DNA of 64,000 bases from Alphaproteobacteria bacterium (GCA_018650465.1 JABIFY010000052.1:1-64000); one strand, 5' to 3'. Positions 16,984-26,931 are shown, counted from the stretch's first letter. The notes: a model not told the origin generated them from the sequence alone. Made by a program: numbers and translations.

Positions 16984-18513
16984 TCAAGGCTTGAGATAGT
17001 TGTCCTGAATTTCCCTTTTCAGGGTCTTTCCGGCAACGTTTCTGGGGAATTCTTTCAGGGCAAAACAATTCGCAATACGCTGAAATTTTGCGCTGACCCG
17101 TTCGTTGGTCCAGCTGATCAGGGTTGCTGGTTCCAGACGGACGCCATCAACCAACGTGACGGCGGCTATGGGCACTTCGCCCCATTTGTCATCCGGGACA
17201 CCAAACACGGCGACCTCGGTGACATCCGGGTGGCCGACCATGACTTCCTCGATATCCTTGGGATAGACGTTCACGCCGCCGGAAATGATCATATCCTTGA
17301 TACGGTCAACCAGATACAGGAAGCCGTCCTCATCCACATAACCCACGTCACCAGAATGAAGCCAGCCATCAACAATTGTTTGTGCCGTCAGTTCAGGACG
17401 TTTGTAATAACCGGGCGTCAGTAGCGGTCCCCGGCCACAAATCTCACCCACCTCGCCGGTTGGCACTTCATTGTCGTTGGCGTCAACAATTTTCATATCG
17501 CAAAAAGTCAGAGGCACGCCGACCGAGCCTGCTTTGCGGGTCGAATCTGTCCGGTCGAGAACTGTAATGAAGCCCTCGGTCAAACCATAAAGTTCGTAGA
17601 ACCGTCCTGGCAGTAATTCATTCAGCCGGTTTTTATAGTCCAGCAACAAGGGCGCACCCAGGCTTTGGATCATTTCCAGGGAAGCCAGCTTATCGGCGTC
17701 AAAATCCGGATGATTAAGCATGGCCATGACCTGTGAAGGCACCATGATGACATGGGTTACCTTGTTCGAGGCAATTTCATCAATAAAACGCTCAGGGTCA
17801 AAAGCTTCGTGCAAAATATAGCGACAGCCCAGATACATCCACGGCATAAAATCGATCATGGCCCCGTTAAAGACCATGGAGCCGGCATGCAGGATCACAG
17901 ATTCGGGCGTCATGCGAAAAGCACTGGCAAACAAGGTGCAATATTGTGAGCGCACAAAATGGCTGTGCATGATCCCCTTGGGCAGGCCTGTCGTGCCACT
18001 GGAATACATAATATTGTAGATATCGTCGGCTTTGAGATCAGCGTCAGGCGGTTCAACATTCGGGGCCGCCTTGACGAAGTCTTCATAGGTGGTGAAGCCG
18101 TCCGGGGGATCGATGCTGCCGGCCAGTACAAAGCGGTCGGACTGGATACCAGGCAGGTCATGCCGGATCCTGTTCAGGCTGTCGACAAAACCGGCGTCCG
18201 CGATCACCATCGCAGAATCACAATCCAGAAAAAGTGTTTTTAATCCTTCGTCCTGCAACATGGGACTGGAAGGTACAATGATGATGCCGGTTTTTGCCGC
18301 AGCCCAGAACATTGTTACCAGTTCCAGACGATTGCTCATCACGGTCGAAACCTTGTCACCTTTTTTCAGGCCCGCCGCCAGCAGCGCGTTCGCCAGCTTG
18401 TTGGCCATTAAATTGAATTCTGAAAAGGTCAGGTTGTTGTCACCCACAATAAGGGCAAGTTGGTCAGGTCGAAAGCGGGCCTGGTGTCGGGGCAATATGC
18501 CAATATTGATCAT
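16984..18513 (-). CDS. AMP-forming acyl-CoA synthetase / ligase
   Basis: 509 residues, normal for the ANL superfamily. It would activate a carboxylic acid with ATP and CoA. Landmarks in order: YSSGTTGLPKGIMHSH (P-loop-like A3), YELYGLTEG (A5), WLHSGDVGYVDEDGF (A7), DRIKDMIISGGVNVYP (A8 hinge) and PRNVAGKTLKREI with the catalytic lysine (A10). Similarity is to medium/long-chain or aryl acid ligases, but the chain specificity cannot be read from sequence. It stands alone between tRNA-Lys and the MFS gene. Confidence 0.93.
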   Translation of the reverse strand: MINIGILPRHQARFRPDQLALIVGDNNLTFSEFNLMANKLANALLAAGLKKGDKVSTVMSNRLELVTMFWAAAKTGIIIVPSSPMLQDEGLKTLFLDCDSAMVIADAGFVDSLNRIRHDLPGIQSDRFVLAGSIDPPDGFTTYEDFVKAAPNVEPPDADLKADDIYNIMYSSGTTGLPKGIMHSHFVRSQYCTLFASAFRMTPESVILHAGSMVFNGAMIDFMPWMYLGCRYILHEAFDPERFIDEIASNKVTHVIMVPSQVMAMLNHPDFDADKLASLEMIQSLGAPLLLDYKNRLNELLPGRFYELYGLTEGFITVLDRTDSTRKAGSVGVPLTFCDMKIVDANDNEVPTGEVGEICGRGPLLTPGYYKRPELTAQTIVDGWLHSGDVGYVDEDGFLYLVDRIKDMIISGGVNVYPKDIEEVMVGHPDVTEVAVFGVPDDKWGEVPIAAVTLVDGVRLEPATLISWTNERVSAKFQRIANCFALKEFPRNVAGKTLKREIQDNYLKP

Positions 18514-18565
18514 CTCTCACTCACCATCTTTAACGAATAATGTTGCACAACTATGTCAAAGATGA

Positions 18566-19819
18566 TCAGCGATTGCCACCTGCCAGGCGTGTTGCATCTG
18601 GATGCTGACGCAGACGTGCCATGGCGATGACACCCAGGAAAGGCCCGATCGCCAAGGGCGCAAAGGCGTAAGCCCAGCCGAGGACGTCAACCAGAGGCGG
18701 GATCATGTGAATGGTCAGCAAGGTCAGAAGAAACCCGATGCAGGTTTGTGTCGTTAGCATGGTGCCAAGATATTCCGGTTGGGAAAGCTCGATAATGCAG
18801 GAAGAAAACTGGGCAGAATCTGCGATTACGGAAACACCCCAGATCATGGCAACGATCACCAGCAGCGTGATATTGCCACCAAACAGAAAGCCAATGGCAA
18901 TGGCGCAGATGCCACTGATGGCCATGGCCGCCATGGTCAATGTTGTGCGCCCCAGACGATCTGCCAATAGGCCGCCAAACAGAGCCCCAAGGGTACCTAC
19001 ACCGACGACCAGGAAGGTGACCAGTCCGGCGAGGTGCGAGGCCGCGTCGCCCTGCCCCGCTCCCAGGCTTTGTGTAAAACTGGCATGCAGGAAGACACCA
19101 ATCCAGGCCCACATGGCATAGAGTTCCCACATGTGGCCAAAGTATCCCAGGTTGGCCAGGCGCAAGGGCTTGTCCGTCCAGGCGTGCAAGAGATATGCGG
19201 GTCGAAAAGGCGGTGACTTTTTTTCCAGCGGGCCGGGCTGGAAAAAATTGATCAACAAGCCAGCGACGATAGCCAGCACCGAAGCCAGGCCTATGGCAAA
19301 GCGCCAATCCACGCCGCCGGTTATCTTGAATAAATGTGGTGAGGCCGACCCCAGCGTCAAGGCACCGACCAGCAAACCAACCAACAATCCGGTATCCCCC
19401 CTGGCCCAGCTGGCGACCATTTTCATGCCCACAGGATACAGGCCCGCCATGCAGGCCCCGGTCAAAAAGCGCAGGAAGATAATTAGCATGGACGTCGGCG
19501 GCAAAACCAGAATCAGGCCGTTGGCGATGGCGGCAATGAAGGCGGCAATCATAAAAAACCGTTTGGAGGGGATGCGATCAGCAAGACCCAGGATTGCGCT
19601 GGTCATGGTGCCCACGACAAAGCCCATGGCGACGGCACTGGAAAATAATGACGCCTGCCAGTCCGGTAGATCGTACGCCGACTTTAATTCCGGTATTACC
19701 GCTGTGGCAGAAAACCAAAGAGACAAAGCCAGCACTTCACATAAAGCCAGCAGAAAGATATTCGGCCACTTGCCAGCCAGGCCCGCCCCGGATGGATCAA
19801 CTACCGCAGAATTGTTCAT
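18566..19819 (-). CDS. Major facilitator superfamily transporter
   Basis: 417 residues from the ATG at 19819 (MNNSAVV). About twelve membrane helices. The loop 2-3 region reads GLADRIPSKRFFM and the loop 8-9 counterpart GGLLADRLGRTTLTM, the paired MFS motif A. FLRFLTGACMAGLYPVGMKM is the helix 4-5 landmark. Downstream of the pirin gene on the same strand. The Shine-Dalgarno site is an uninterrupted G11 tract two bases before ATG. A GTG at 19840 would give a longer frame running through the tract, so tract length could change which start is read. Substrate unknown. Confidence 0.9.
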   Translation of the reverse strand: MNNSAVVDPSGAGLAGKWPNIFLLALCEVLALSLWFSATAVIPELKSAYDLPDWQASLFSSAVAMGFVVGTMTSAILGLADRIPSKRFFMIAAFIAAIANGLILVLPPTSMLIIFLRFLTGACMAGLYPVGMKMVASWARGDTGLLVGLLVGALTLGSASPHLFKITGGVDWRFAIGLASVLAIVAGLLINFFQPGPLEKKSPPFRPAYLLHAWTDKPLRLANLGYFGHMWELYAMWAWIGVFLHASFTQSLGAGQGDAASHLAGLVTFLVVGVGTLGALFGGLLADRLGRTTLTMAAMAISGICAIAIGFLFGGNITLLVIVAMIWGVSVIADSAQFSSCIIELSQPEYLGTMLTTQTCIGFLLTLLTIHMIPPLVDVLGWAYAFAPLAIGPFLGVIAMARLRQHPDATRLAGGNR

Positions 19820-19821
19820 TT

Positions 19822-19832
19822 CCCCCCCCCCC
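19822..19832 (-). repeat. Homopolymeric G11 tract at the MFS translation start
   Basis: Eleven consecutive C on the + strand (G on the coding strand), ending two bases before the MFS start codon and lying 17 bases after the pirin stop. It is prone to slippage and supplies the only Shine-Dalgarno-like sequence. Confidence 0.85.
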
Positions 19833-19848
19833 AAAAGCACCGGAATTT

Positions 19849-20694
19849 TTATGGCCGATCCGTCAGCGTACCGCGTCGATAATCATCTGCTGCCTTGAAT
19901 AATTCGGCCCGTGTATTCATCACAAAGGGTCCCATTCTGGCGATGGGCTCCCCAATCGGCTCGCCCGCCAGAAGCAGGAACCGCACACCCTCGTCAGTGC
20001 CCGTGACCGTCAATTTTCCATCACCTGCCAGTATGGCCATGGCCTGCTGAGGCACAACACACGTTGAATCATTTACGCCGAAAACTGTCGCAGACCCCTG
20101 ATATACATAGATAAATCCGTTCCACCCTGCTGGCATTTCAAAGTCAAAACCGGTGCCCGGATTTCGCCGGACATCCAGATAGCAAACTTTTGTCATGGTT
20201 TGCGCGGCACCTGTGATACCGCCATATTCGCCCGCAACAAGGCGAACCAATCCATCGTCTGTTTTGACTTCCGGAATGTCTTTTGCCGGGATGTCCTGAT
20301 AGGCCGGGGCCGACATCTTTTTGTCGGCAGGCAGATTTACCCACAATTGGTACCCCCACATCATGCCGCCGGTCTGTTCCGGCATCTCGGAATGAATAAT
20401 ACCGCTACCTGCTGTCATCCATTGCACAGACCCATCTTCCAGCAAGCCGGACTGGCCAGTAGAATCCTCGTGACGCATACGCCCGTGCAACATATAGGTC
20501 ACGGTCTCGAAGCCACGATGGGGATGCGGTGGAAAACCGGCGATATATGCGTCCGGGTGTTCGTTGCGGAATTCGTCCAGCAATAAAAACGGATCGATAT
20601 GATCGATTTTTTTGCTGCCGATAACACGATTGATCTCGACGCCTGCGCCATCACTGGTCGCCGTCCCGACAATAATATCACTGACGGATATCAT
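19849..20694 (-). CDS. Pirin family protein (cupin)
   Basis: 281 residues. The N-terminal cupin shows DPFLLLDEF, FPPHPHRGFETVTYML (two metal-ligand His at about 57 and 59) and SGIIHSEMP (third His and Glu ligand), all intact. The C-terminal cupin carries GWNGFIYVYQGSATV and RFLLLAGEPIGEPI...GPFVMNT. Bacterial pirins are iron-binding; some act as quercetin dioxygenases, others bind metabolic enzymes. Likely co-transcribed with the MFS transporter 30 bases downstream. Confidence 0.92.
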   Translation of the reverse strand: MISVSDIIVGTATSDGAGVEINRVIGSKKIDHIDPFLLLDEFRNEHPDAYIAGFPPHPHRGFETVTYMLHGRMRHEDSTGQSGLLEDGSVQWMTAGSGIIHSEMPEQTGGMMWGYQLWVNLPADKKMSAPAYQDIPAKDIPEVKTDDGLVRLVAGEYGGITGAAQTMTKVCYLDVRRNPGTGFDFEMPAGWNGFIYVYQGSATVFGVNDSTCVVPQQAMAILAGDGKLTVTGTDEGVRFLLLAGEPIGEPIARMGPFVMNTRAELFKAADDYRRGTLTDRP

Positions 20695-20763
20695 CCTGGA
20701 AAGGCGACGCGACGATGCCGGAAATTCATTTCTGGTTCGTCAAAAATATATATTGATGAAAAT

Positions 20764-20940
20764 TCAGAAGCAGCCAAAGCGCATGCTTTGACCATCCAGG
20801 ATCATAACCATTTGTGTTTCGAAGACATAGCGAGCCATATCGGCCAGTCCATGCGCCACGGGAATTGCCCAGGACGGGCCCGTAAAACCGATGGCGAGCG
20901 CTGAAACCACAGCCGCTGTCAAAATCAACTTCTTGTTCAT
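20764..20940 (-). CDS. Small predicted secreted protein (58 residues)
   Basis: Just under the ORF-track cutoff. The ATG at 20940 gives MNKKLILTAAVVSALAIGFT followed by GPSWA, a convincing signal peptide (two Lys, hydrophobic core, cleavage after WA), and a mature part of about 33 residues with several Met and one Cys (MVMILDGQSMRFGCF). No clear Shine-Dalgarno site. Stands alone between pirin and the GGDEF gene; no family recognised. Confidence 0.5.
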   Translation of the reverse strand: MNKKLILTAAVVSALAIGFTGPSWAIPVAHGLADMARYVFETQMVMILDGQSMRFGCF

Positions 20941-21012
20941 TTATCTATAATAATCACTGATCCGCTCATTTCCAAGCTTTCATTTAGCGACAGATAATGA
21001 TGACGAAGGCTT

Positions 21013-22287
21013 TTATGATTGCACCGATATCCGAAAGCAGGATTCACCCGTTTCCTTGGCGGCGTACATCGCCTTGTCTGCGCTTGTCATGAGTTCATCC
21101 CGAGTTTCGCCGTGCTCAGGGTGAAGGGCAATGCCCATGGCAGCCCCCAGTGACCGCGGGCCGGATGAAAATTCAATGGGTTCGGCAATTTTCCCCAGGA
21201 GTTTCTCTGCAACTTGTTTAACGGAATCAAGGTCAGGGACATTTTCAAGCAGAACCACAAATTCATCTCCACCGACGCGCGCCACTGTATCGGTTTCGCG
21301 GACACAATCCTTCATTTGCCCGGCGACAAACAGCAGGGCCTTGTCACCGGCATCGTGGCCAAGTTCATCATTAATCGGTTTGAACTTGTTCAGATCGACG
21401 TACAACAGTGCAAATTTATGATGCCCTCGATGGCTACGCTTGATCGCTTCTTCCAGTCTGTCCGCAAGCAGGTTTCTGTTCGGCAACGTTGTCACACTGT
21501 CGAAATGCGCCATTGTCCGAATTTGTTCTTCAATGCGTTTGCGTTCCGTGATGTCCCGAACTATGCCGGTAAAGGACATTTGCTCACCATGTTGCAATTC
21601 CCTGACAGCCATTTCCATGACGAACTCGTCACCGCCCTTACGCCGTCCCGTAAGTTCCTGAAGAGTATCAAGTTCCCGAACCCAATCGGACTGTTCCTTA
21701 TTTTGCCATGGCTTGGCAGCAACGACTTCAACAGGCGCGTCTTCAGGTACAAGTGTGCGTAAATTTTTGCCGATCATTTCGCTGGATGAAAAGCCGAAAA
21801 TCTGCTCGGCTGCAGGGTTAACTGACCGGATATCTCCCTGATCATCTATGCTGATAATGCCGTCAGCGACCGTATTTATAACACCCTCGAGCCACTGTTC
21901 TCTGGAACGCAGGGTCTTGGCGGCACGTATGTGACTGGTGATATCGCGGACTTCAATCATGAAACAGTTGATATGGGGCAGTTCACTGACCCACATTTCA
22001 ACATCCAGCACATTGTTGACTGCAGTAATTAATTTGAGTGACACAAGCGATTGCTCAGCTGCCAGTTCATGCAAGGTGATTTCTGCAAAATCAGAATAAT
22101 CCGGATGCAAAAAATCCGTGATATTTTTGCCTGCGATTTCCGCACTGCCCTTGTATCCCAGCATCTTCAGGCCAACAGGATTGATATAGTCGATAGGGCC
22201 ACCCTTGCACAGGCAGATCAGGTTATTCATACGGTCCAGAATGGACTCAAATGCCTTGTCTGGATCAGTATTAATAGTCACCACCAT
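21013..22287 (-). CDS. PAS-PAS-GGDEF diguanylate cyclase
   Basis: 424 residues. Two PAS domains (about 10-125 and 130-255, the second ending in FTGIVRDITERKRIEEQ) precede a GGDEF domain. The active site VARVGGDEFVVLLEN is intact, and RETD lies five residues before it, matching the RxxD inhibitory I-site, so a functional, product-inhibited c-di-GMP synthase is expected. No membrane helix is seen, so it is probably a cytoplasmic sensor. ATG 22287 follows GGAG. No EAL domain. Confidence 0.93.
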   Translation of the reverse strand: MVVTINTDPDKAFESILDRMNNLICLCKGGPIDYINPVGLKMLGYKGSAEIAGKNITDFLHPDYSDFAEITLHELAAEQSLVSLKLITAVNNVLDVEMWVSELPHINCFMIEVRDITSHIRAAKTLRSREQWLEGVINTVADGIISIDDQGDIRSVNPAAEQIFGFSSSEMIGKNLRTLVPEDAPVEVVAAKPWQNKEQSDWVRELDTLQELTGRRKGGDEFVMEMAVRELQHGEQMSFTGIVRDITERKRIEEQIRTMAHFDSVTTLPNRNLLADRLEEAIKRSHRGHHKFALLYVDLNKFKPINDELGHDAGDKALLFVAGQMKDCVRETDTVARVGGDEFVVLLENVPDLDSVKQVAEKLLGKIAEPIEFSSGPRSLGAAMGIALHPEHGETRDELMTSADKAMYAAKETGESCFRISVQS

Positions 22288-22384
22288 AATTTACTCCAGC
22301 TCTGAATTTGCGTATACAAATGTCAAATTCAGTGCCCCCCTACGCGCAGTAACGTAGTCGTGGGGTTTGCAGTTTCAATATAGA

Positions 22385-23896
22385 TTAGCTGCTTTTTACA
22401 CTTACTTTATGAAACAGTATCACACGGGTTCGAGATTCAGCCATTCCCCCTACCCGGTTGCCAACAAACGTATGCAAACGCTGACCACCTTGCCAAAGCA
22501 GAACTGCTTCTTCATTAATAATTTTTACGATATTACACAGATTTTTTTCCCGTTTCCGGGGATTTGTTGATCCTGCAATTGCGGCATTCAACGCATCTAT
22601 TTTGTCGTTTTTGATTCCAATCAAGTTATAAGCGGACGCTGATCCAGTCAAAGCTGCCATCTGGGTTGCCTGATCAACATCACCAATAATTCGCCAGCTA
22701 CTGGACATGTAATTACGGGAAAAAACCGATTTCAAAAGTTGTTTTTCTCCCAATTTACTGAGGCGGACCTTGATCCCGGCTTTTTTCATCTGGGCCTTGA
22801 AAGTCTTTGCCAACAACTTGCTGATCTGGGCACCAGTGTGAACATACTCGAGGCGAATTGCCTTGCCGTAGGCAGCCACAAGTTTTTTGGATTTCTTGAT
22901 GTCATATTTTCTAAAAGCCACATCACCGCATTCGAACAAACCCTGGTAAGGGTTCGATACAGCCATAATATGATTGCCGTAGATATTTTCGATAATGCTT
23001 TTCTGGTTCCAGGCATGCGCAATCGCCTGACGCACGCGCCAATCATTCAGGGGTTCACGTCGGGTGTTCAGAAGAATAACCTCAGCGCCCGGCCCGTCAT
23101 AAACCAGCGTATTCACGTCCGAATGTTCCGTCGCCGCGTCAATGTGAGCCGGTAAATTGCCCTGCACAATATCCAGTTTACCTGCGCGAAGACTGGCAAA
23201 CCGGATCTTTTCATCCGGCTCGATTTCAAAAACAATCCTGGAAAGTTTCGGCTGCCCTTTAACCCGATAGTCGGGATTTTCTTCCACAACCAAACGACGA
23301 TTGTTTTTCCATGAAACAAATCGGAAAGGCCCCGTTCCAACAGGTTTGCGGTGATGTTTTCCGGATTTGACCGCCCCGACGGGAGGTATCAGGCTAATGG
23401 AGCTGCGGGCAGCCAATGTTTGTAATATTGCCGGCCAGGGTTTGCGCAGGACAAAGCGCACGGCAAAACGGCCTGCGGCTTCTACTTTCCTGATCGGGGC
23501 AAGCACGCTGCGGATCGCCGACTTGTTTTTCGAACTCAATAGTCTTTTGAAATGGTAGACCACGTCCTGGGCAGAAAAATTGTTTCCATCGTGAAACTTT
23601 ACATCCTGTCGCAGTTTGAAAGTCCAAATCAATTTGCTGGATGAAACCTTCCAGGATTCAGCCAGCACAGGTAAATAGGCGCCATTTTCGCTTCTGTCCA
23701 ACAGGGGTTCCATGATTGCACTGGCAATATGAACGCCGGATGTTCCAAAGGAATTGGCTTTCCAGATATCGAAGCTGCGAAGATCACTTTCGAGCCCGAC
23801 CATCAAGGTGCCCTGTCCGTCGGCCACTGATGCCTTCGGTAATACCAAGGCCAGCATCATCGAAACAATACTGGCGATAACCAAACGGTAAACCAA
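22385..23896 (-). CDS. Family 5 extracellular solute-binding protein (peptide/nickel type)
   Basis: About 503 residues. I favour the TTG at 23896 since GGGAAGGG lies seven bases upstream; the ORF track uses a TTG at 23920 without such a site. The signal peptide (RLVIASIVSMMLALVLPKASVA) precedes a SBP_bac_5 fold: PLLDRSENGAYLPVLAESW, WTFKLRQDVKFHDG, AQDVVYHFKRLL, KPVGTGPFRFVSW and DWRVRQAIAHAWNQKSI. No permease or ATPase gene lies nearby, so it is an orphan binding protein. The high Lys/Arg content of the mature part is slightly unusual. Confidence 0.9.
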   Translation of the reverse strand: MVYRLVIASIVSMMLALVLPKASVADGQGTLMVGLESDLRSFDIWKANSFGTSGVHIASAIMEPLLDRSENGAYLPVLAESWKVSSSKLIWTFKLRQDVKFHDGNNFSAQDVVYHFKRLLSSKNKSAIRSVLAPIRKVEAAGRFAVRFVLRKPWPAILQTLAARSSISLIPPVGAVKSGKHHRKPVGTGPFRFVSWKNNRRLVVEENPDYRVKGQPKLSRIVFEIEPDEKIRFASLRAGKLDIVQGNLPAHIDAATEHSDVNTLVYDGPGAEVILLNTRREPLNDWRVRQAIAHAWNQKSIIENIYGNHIMAVSNPYQGLFECGDVAFRKYDIKKSKKLVAAYGKAIRLEYVHTGAQISKLLAKTFKAQMKKAGIKVRLSKLGEKQLLKSVFSRNYMSSSWRIIGDVDQATQMAALTGSASAYNLIGIKNDKIDALNAAIAGSTNPRKREKNLCNIVKIINEEAVLLWQGGQRLHTFVGNRVGGMAESRTRVILFHKVSVKSS

Positions 23897-23989
23897 TTTA
23901 CTACCCTTCCCGAAGGTCAAATCAATCTAAAGCACAACTTCCCCGCACCAGGTGCTCAAAGCTGCATTATTATATTATTATAACATTTA

Positions 23990-25135
23990 TTAGATTTGGT
24001 CGATATCTCCAGCCGCTTGAGCGGCATAGAAATCACCTGCGAACCGATCCAGTTCTCCCGCCGCAATGGCTTCGCGCAGCCCCGCCATGATTTGCTGGTA
24101 ATAGGTCAGATTATGCAACGTCAGCAAGGTGTAACCGAATAGCTCCCTGGCCTTGAACAAATGGTTCAGGTACGCCCGGCTATAGCTTTGACAGGCGGGA
24201 CATGGACAGGTCTCGTCAATTGGCCTTGGGTCATCCACATGGCGGGCATTTTTCATGTTCAGCGTGCCGCGCCGCGTAAAAGCCTGGCCCGTCCGCCCGG
24301 AACGGGTTGGCATGACGCAGTCGAACATATCCACACCGCGCAAGACGGCACCGACGATGTCACCAGGTTTACCAACGCCCATCAGGTAGCGCGGCTTGTC
24401 TTGTGGCAAGGCGGGCGTTGTGAAATCCAGGACCCGGAACATTTCTTCCTGGCCTTCACCCACAGCCAAGCCACCGATGGAATAGCCTTCAAATCCGATA
24501 TCTGTCAGGGCCTCAACCGATTCAAGACGCAAATCTTCATATACCCCGCCCTGGACGATCCCGAACAAGCCGCGCCCTGGTGCCCGCTGAAATGCATCGC
24601 GTGAGCGCTTGGCCCAGCGCATGGACAGGCGCATGGACTTGGCGGCGACTTCACGGGTTGCCGGAAAGGGTGTGCATTCGTCAAAAGACATCACCACGTC
24701 AGACCCCAGCAGCGCCTGAATTTCCATGGATCGTTCAGGCGTTAGTTCATGTTTTGAACCATCGATATGCGATTGGAACGTCACACCCTCTTCCGACATC
24801 TTGCGTAATTTGGTCAGCGACATGACCTGGAAACCACCGGAATCCGTGAGAATGGGTCCTGACCAGTTCATGAATTTGTGCAAACCACCCAGTCGGGCAA
24901 TTCGTTCGGCTGTCGGTCGCAGCATCAAATGATAGGTGTTACCCAGAATGATATCGGCCCCCAGCGCCTTCACCGCGTCGGGCGACACACCCTTGACGGT
25001 TCCTGCTGTGCCAACCGGCATGAAGGCTGGCGTGCGCACAACCCCATGGGCTGTTTCCAGGGTGCCGGTTCTGGCTCTGCCATCTGTCGCCGAGATATTG
25101 AAGGCAAGACCTTCCGCCAATTCTGTGTTCGTCAT
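23990..25135 (-). CDS. tgt: tRNA-guanine transglycosylase
   Basis: 381 residues. It exchanges G34 for preQ1 in GUN-anticodon tRNAs. The start is ATG 25135 (MTNTELAEG), which overlaps the queA stop as ATGA; the listed start at 25162 is too early. Catalytic motifs: [13 protein letters not shown] (first Asp), [17 protein letters not shown], and [17 protein letters not shown] (nucleophilic Asp). The zinc site is [17 protein letters not shown]. Part of the conserved gyrA-coaD-PPIase-queA-tgt block. Confidence 0.97.
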   Translation of the reverse strand: MTNTELAEGLAFNISATDGRARTGTLETAHGVVRTPAFMPVGTAGTVKGVSPDAVKALGADIILGNTYHLMLRPTAERIARLGGLHKFMNWSGPILTDSGGFQVMSLTKLRKMSEEGVTFQSHIDGSKHELTPERSMEIQALLGSDVVMSFDECTPFPATREVAAKSMRLSMRWAKRSRDAFQRAPGRGLFGIVQGGVYEDLRLESVEALTDIGFEGYSIGGLAVGEGQEEMFRVLDFTTPALPQDKPRYLMGVGKPGDIVGAVLRGVDMFDCVMPTRSGRTGQAFTRRGTLNMKNARHVDDPRPIDETCPCPACQSYSRAYLNHLFKARELFGYTLLTLHNLTYYQQIMAGLREAIAAGELDRFAGDFYAAQAAGDIDQI

Positions 25136-26169
25136 CGCTTGTTTGCTTCCAAAAAACTGCAATCCCCGTAGGAATAAAACCTGTACCCATTTTGTCGCGC
25201 ATGAGCATAAGCGGCCTGCATGCGGTCCAGACCAGCCAACGCCGAGACCAGCATAAACAAGGTCGACTTTGGCAAGTGGAAATTAGTCATCAAGACGTCA
25301 ACGGCCTTGAATTTATATCCGGGTGTTATGAAGATATCGGTCTCACCCTCGAACGGTTGGACGTGACCGGCTTCATCTGCGGCACTTTCCAATAACCTGA
25401 GGCTGGTTGTTCCGACGCAGATGATACGGCCGCCGCTTTGCCGGGCTGCATTTATTGTATTCGCCGCCGCACTGTCGACACTGCCCCATTCGCTGTGCAT
25501 CACATGATCACGGGTATCCTCCGCCACCATCGGCAGGAAAGTCCCTGCCCCTACGTGTAGGGTAACAAGAACCCGTGTCACGCCAATCGCATCAATCGCT
25601 GCCAACAATTCTTCCGTAAAATGAAGCCCGGCTGTTGGCGCCGCCACCGCACCGGCTTCATCAGCATAAACGGTTTGATAATCTTCCAGATCGCGGGCAT
25701 CGCCCGCGCGTCCCATGTAAGGCGGCAACGGCATCTGGCCTTGTTGTTCCAGGATATTCAGCAAATCAGCACCATCCCGATCAAAGCGAACGATAACGTC
25801 CGGGCCGTCGCGCGATTCCACAGTGGCAGAAAAGCCTTCGCCAAACTCGATTATATCTCCCGCGCGCAGGCGTTTGGCGGGCCGGGCCAAGGACAACCAG
25901 GCACCATCGTCAGTGGGCTTCAAAAGGGTGATTTCTGCGTTCGATTGTCCGCGTTCCGCCCGGCGTATGCCACTTAATCGGGCTGGAATGACGCGGGTAT
26001 CATTGAATACCATGACGTCACCGGCACGCAGTAAATCAGGTAGTTCATTTACCACGCGATCCACCAATTCATCGCCCACAACCAGCATCTTCGCCGCATC
26101 CCGCGGACTGACAGGCCGGTCCGCGACCAACTCACGTGGCAGATCAAAATCAAATATATCAGTTTTCAT
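25132..26169 (-). CDS. queA: S-adenosylmethionine:tRNA ribosyltransferase-isomerase
   Basis: 345 residues. It transfers and rearranges the ribosyl group of SAM onto preQ1-tRNA to give epoxyqueuosine. Start ATG 26169 ([11 protein letters not shown]), the family N-terminus; the 26 extra residues in the ORF track are just the translated tandem repeat. Motifs: [53 protein letters not shown] and [14 protein letters not shown]. Coupled to tgt. A terminator-like hairpin and a 4 x 19 bp repeat separate it from the PPIase gene upstream, and there is no good Shine-Dalgarno site apart from GGGAC units in the repeats. Confidence 0.97.
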   Translation of the reverse strand: MKTDIFDFDLPRELVADRPVSPRDAAKMLVVGDELVDRVVNELPDLLRAGDVMVFNDTRVIPARLSGIRRAERGQSNAEITLLKPTDDGAWLSLARPAKRLRAGDIIEFGEGFSATVESRDGPDVIVRFDRDGADLLNILEQQGQMPLPPYMGRAGDARDLEDYQTVYADEAGAVAAPTAGLHFTEELLAAIDAIGVTRVLVTLHVGAGTFLPMVAEDTRDHVMHSEWGSVDSAAANTINAARQSGGRIICVGTTSLRLLESAADEAGHVQPFEGETDIFITPGYKFKAVDVLMTNFHLPKSTLFMLVSALAGLDRMQAAYAHARQNGYRFYSYGDCSFLEANKR

Positions 26170-26173
26170 TTTC

Positions 26174-26249
26174 GTAGTGTCGCGGTCCCAAAGTAGTGTC
26201 GCGGTCCCAAAGTAATGTCGCGGTCCCAAAGTAATGTCGCGGTCCATAA
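26174..26249 (-). repeat. Four 19-bp tandem repeats directly upstream of queA
   Basis: Unit on the coding strand TTTGGGACCGCGACATTAC, repeated four times head to tail (26174, 26193, 26212, 26231) with one A/G difference between the pairs. The array ends four bases before the queA ATG. Confidence 0.93.
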
Positions 26250-26290
26250 AAAGAGGGACAGGCTGATCGCGTAAGCAACCAGCCTGTCCC
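26245..26290 (-). terminator. Hairpin and T tract between the PPIase and queA genes
   Basis: On the minus strand GGGACAGGCTG and CAGCCTGTCCC form an 11-bp stem around a 14-base loop, followed by TCTTTTTAT. It resembles a Rho-independent terminator 29 bases after the PPIase stop, although queA continues on the same strand. Confidence 0.75.
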
Positions 26291-26318
26291 CCAAAAACAA
26301 AAAGGTTGTGTTGGAACT

Positions 26319-26879
26319 CTATTCCTTGACGTCAGCAGCAACCTGCATTTTGACGATCTTGTCCGGTCCATCAACCATACCACTGCCGGGCGCGCCCTTT
26401 TTGATCAGATCGACATTGTCCATGCCTTCTACAACTTTGCCCCAAACCGTATATTGGCCATCCAGGTGCGGGGCCCGGTCAAGGGCAATAAAAAACTGGG
26501 AATCAGCACTATCCGGATGACCGGAACGGGCCATGGATGCGGATCCACGCACATGCGGCTCCTTGCTGAATTCGGCTCTCAGTTTTTGCCCGGAACCACC
26601 AGTTCCTGTACCGGTAGGGTCACCGCCCTGGGCCATAAAGCCTTCGATAACGCGGTGGAAAACGACGCCGTCATAAAAACCTTCGCGGGCCAGTTCCTTG
26701 ATCCGGGCAACGTGATTGGGTGCCAGGTCAGGGCGAAGTTCGATTACGACGCGACCGTGTTCCAGATCGAGATAGAGAGTGTTTTCTGGATCGCCAGCCA
26801 TGGCTTCCCCCGTCATTATTGTTAAACATAGTGCGACTGATAGATATCGTGCGAATATTGATAAGAAACGTCTCAACAT
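26319..26879 (-). CDS. Periplasmic cyclophilin-type peptidyl-prolyl isomerase
   Basis: 186 residues from ATG 26879 (MLRRFLSIF), placed by AGGAAG about nine bases upstream and by the signal peptide ([17 protein letters not shown]). The ORF-track start at 27011 would overlap coaD. The cyclophilin core is complete: [20 protein letters not shown] with the catalytic Arg, [21 protein letters not shown], and [17 protein letters not shown]. It would assist folding in the periplasm. Sits between coaD and queA in the conserved block. Confidence 0.94.
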   Translation of the reverse strand: MLRRFLSIFARYLSVALCLTIMTGEAMAGDPENTLYLDLEHGRVVIELRPDLAPNHVARIKELAREGFYDGVVFHRVIEGFMAQGGDPTGTGTGGSGQKLRAEFSKEPHVRGSASMARSGHPDSADSQFFIALDRAPHLDGQYTVWGKVVEGMDNVDLIKKGAPGSGMVDGPDKIVKMQVAADVKE

Positions 26880-26931
26880 TAGGCTATTCTTCCTCATTGC
26901 CAAAGAGCCGGAATAAAAATTCCTGCGCTGA

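Noticed and set aside
21600-21660. A second GGDEF string in the diguanylate cyclase gene (GRRKGGDEFVMEM)
   Set aside because: It lies in the second PAS domain, where relatives read RRKDGxEF; it is chance, not a second cyclase active site.
26174-26249. Possible CRISPR array
   Set aside because: The 19-bp units are contiguous with no spacers; no cas genes in the window. The same applies to 39755 and 59399.
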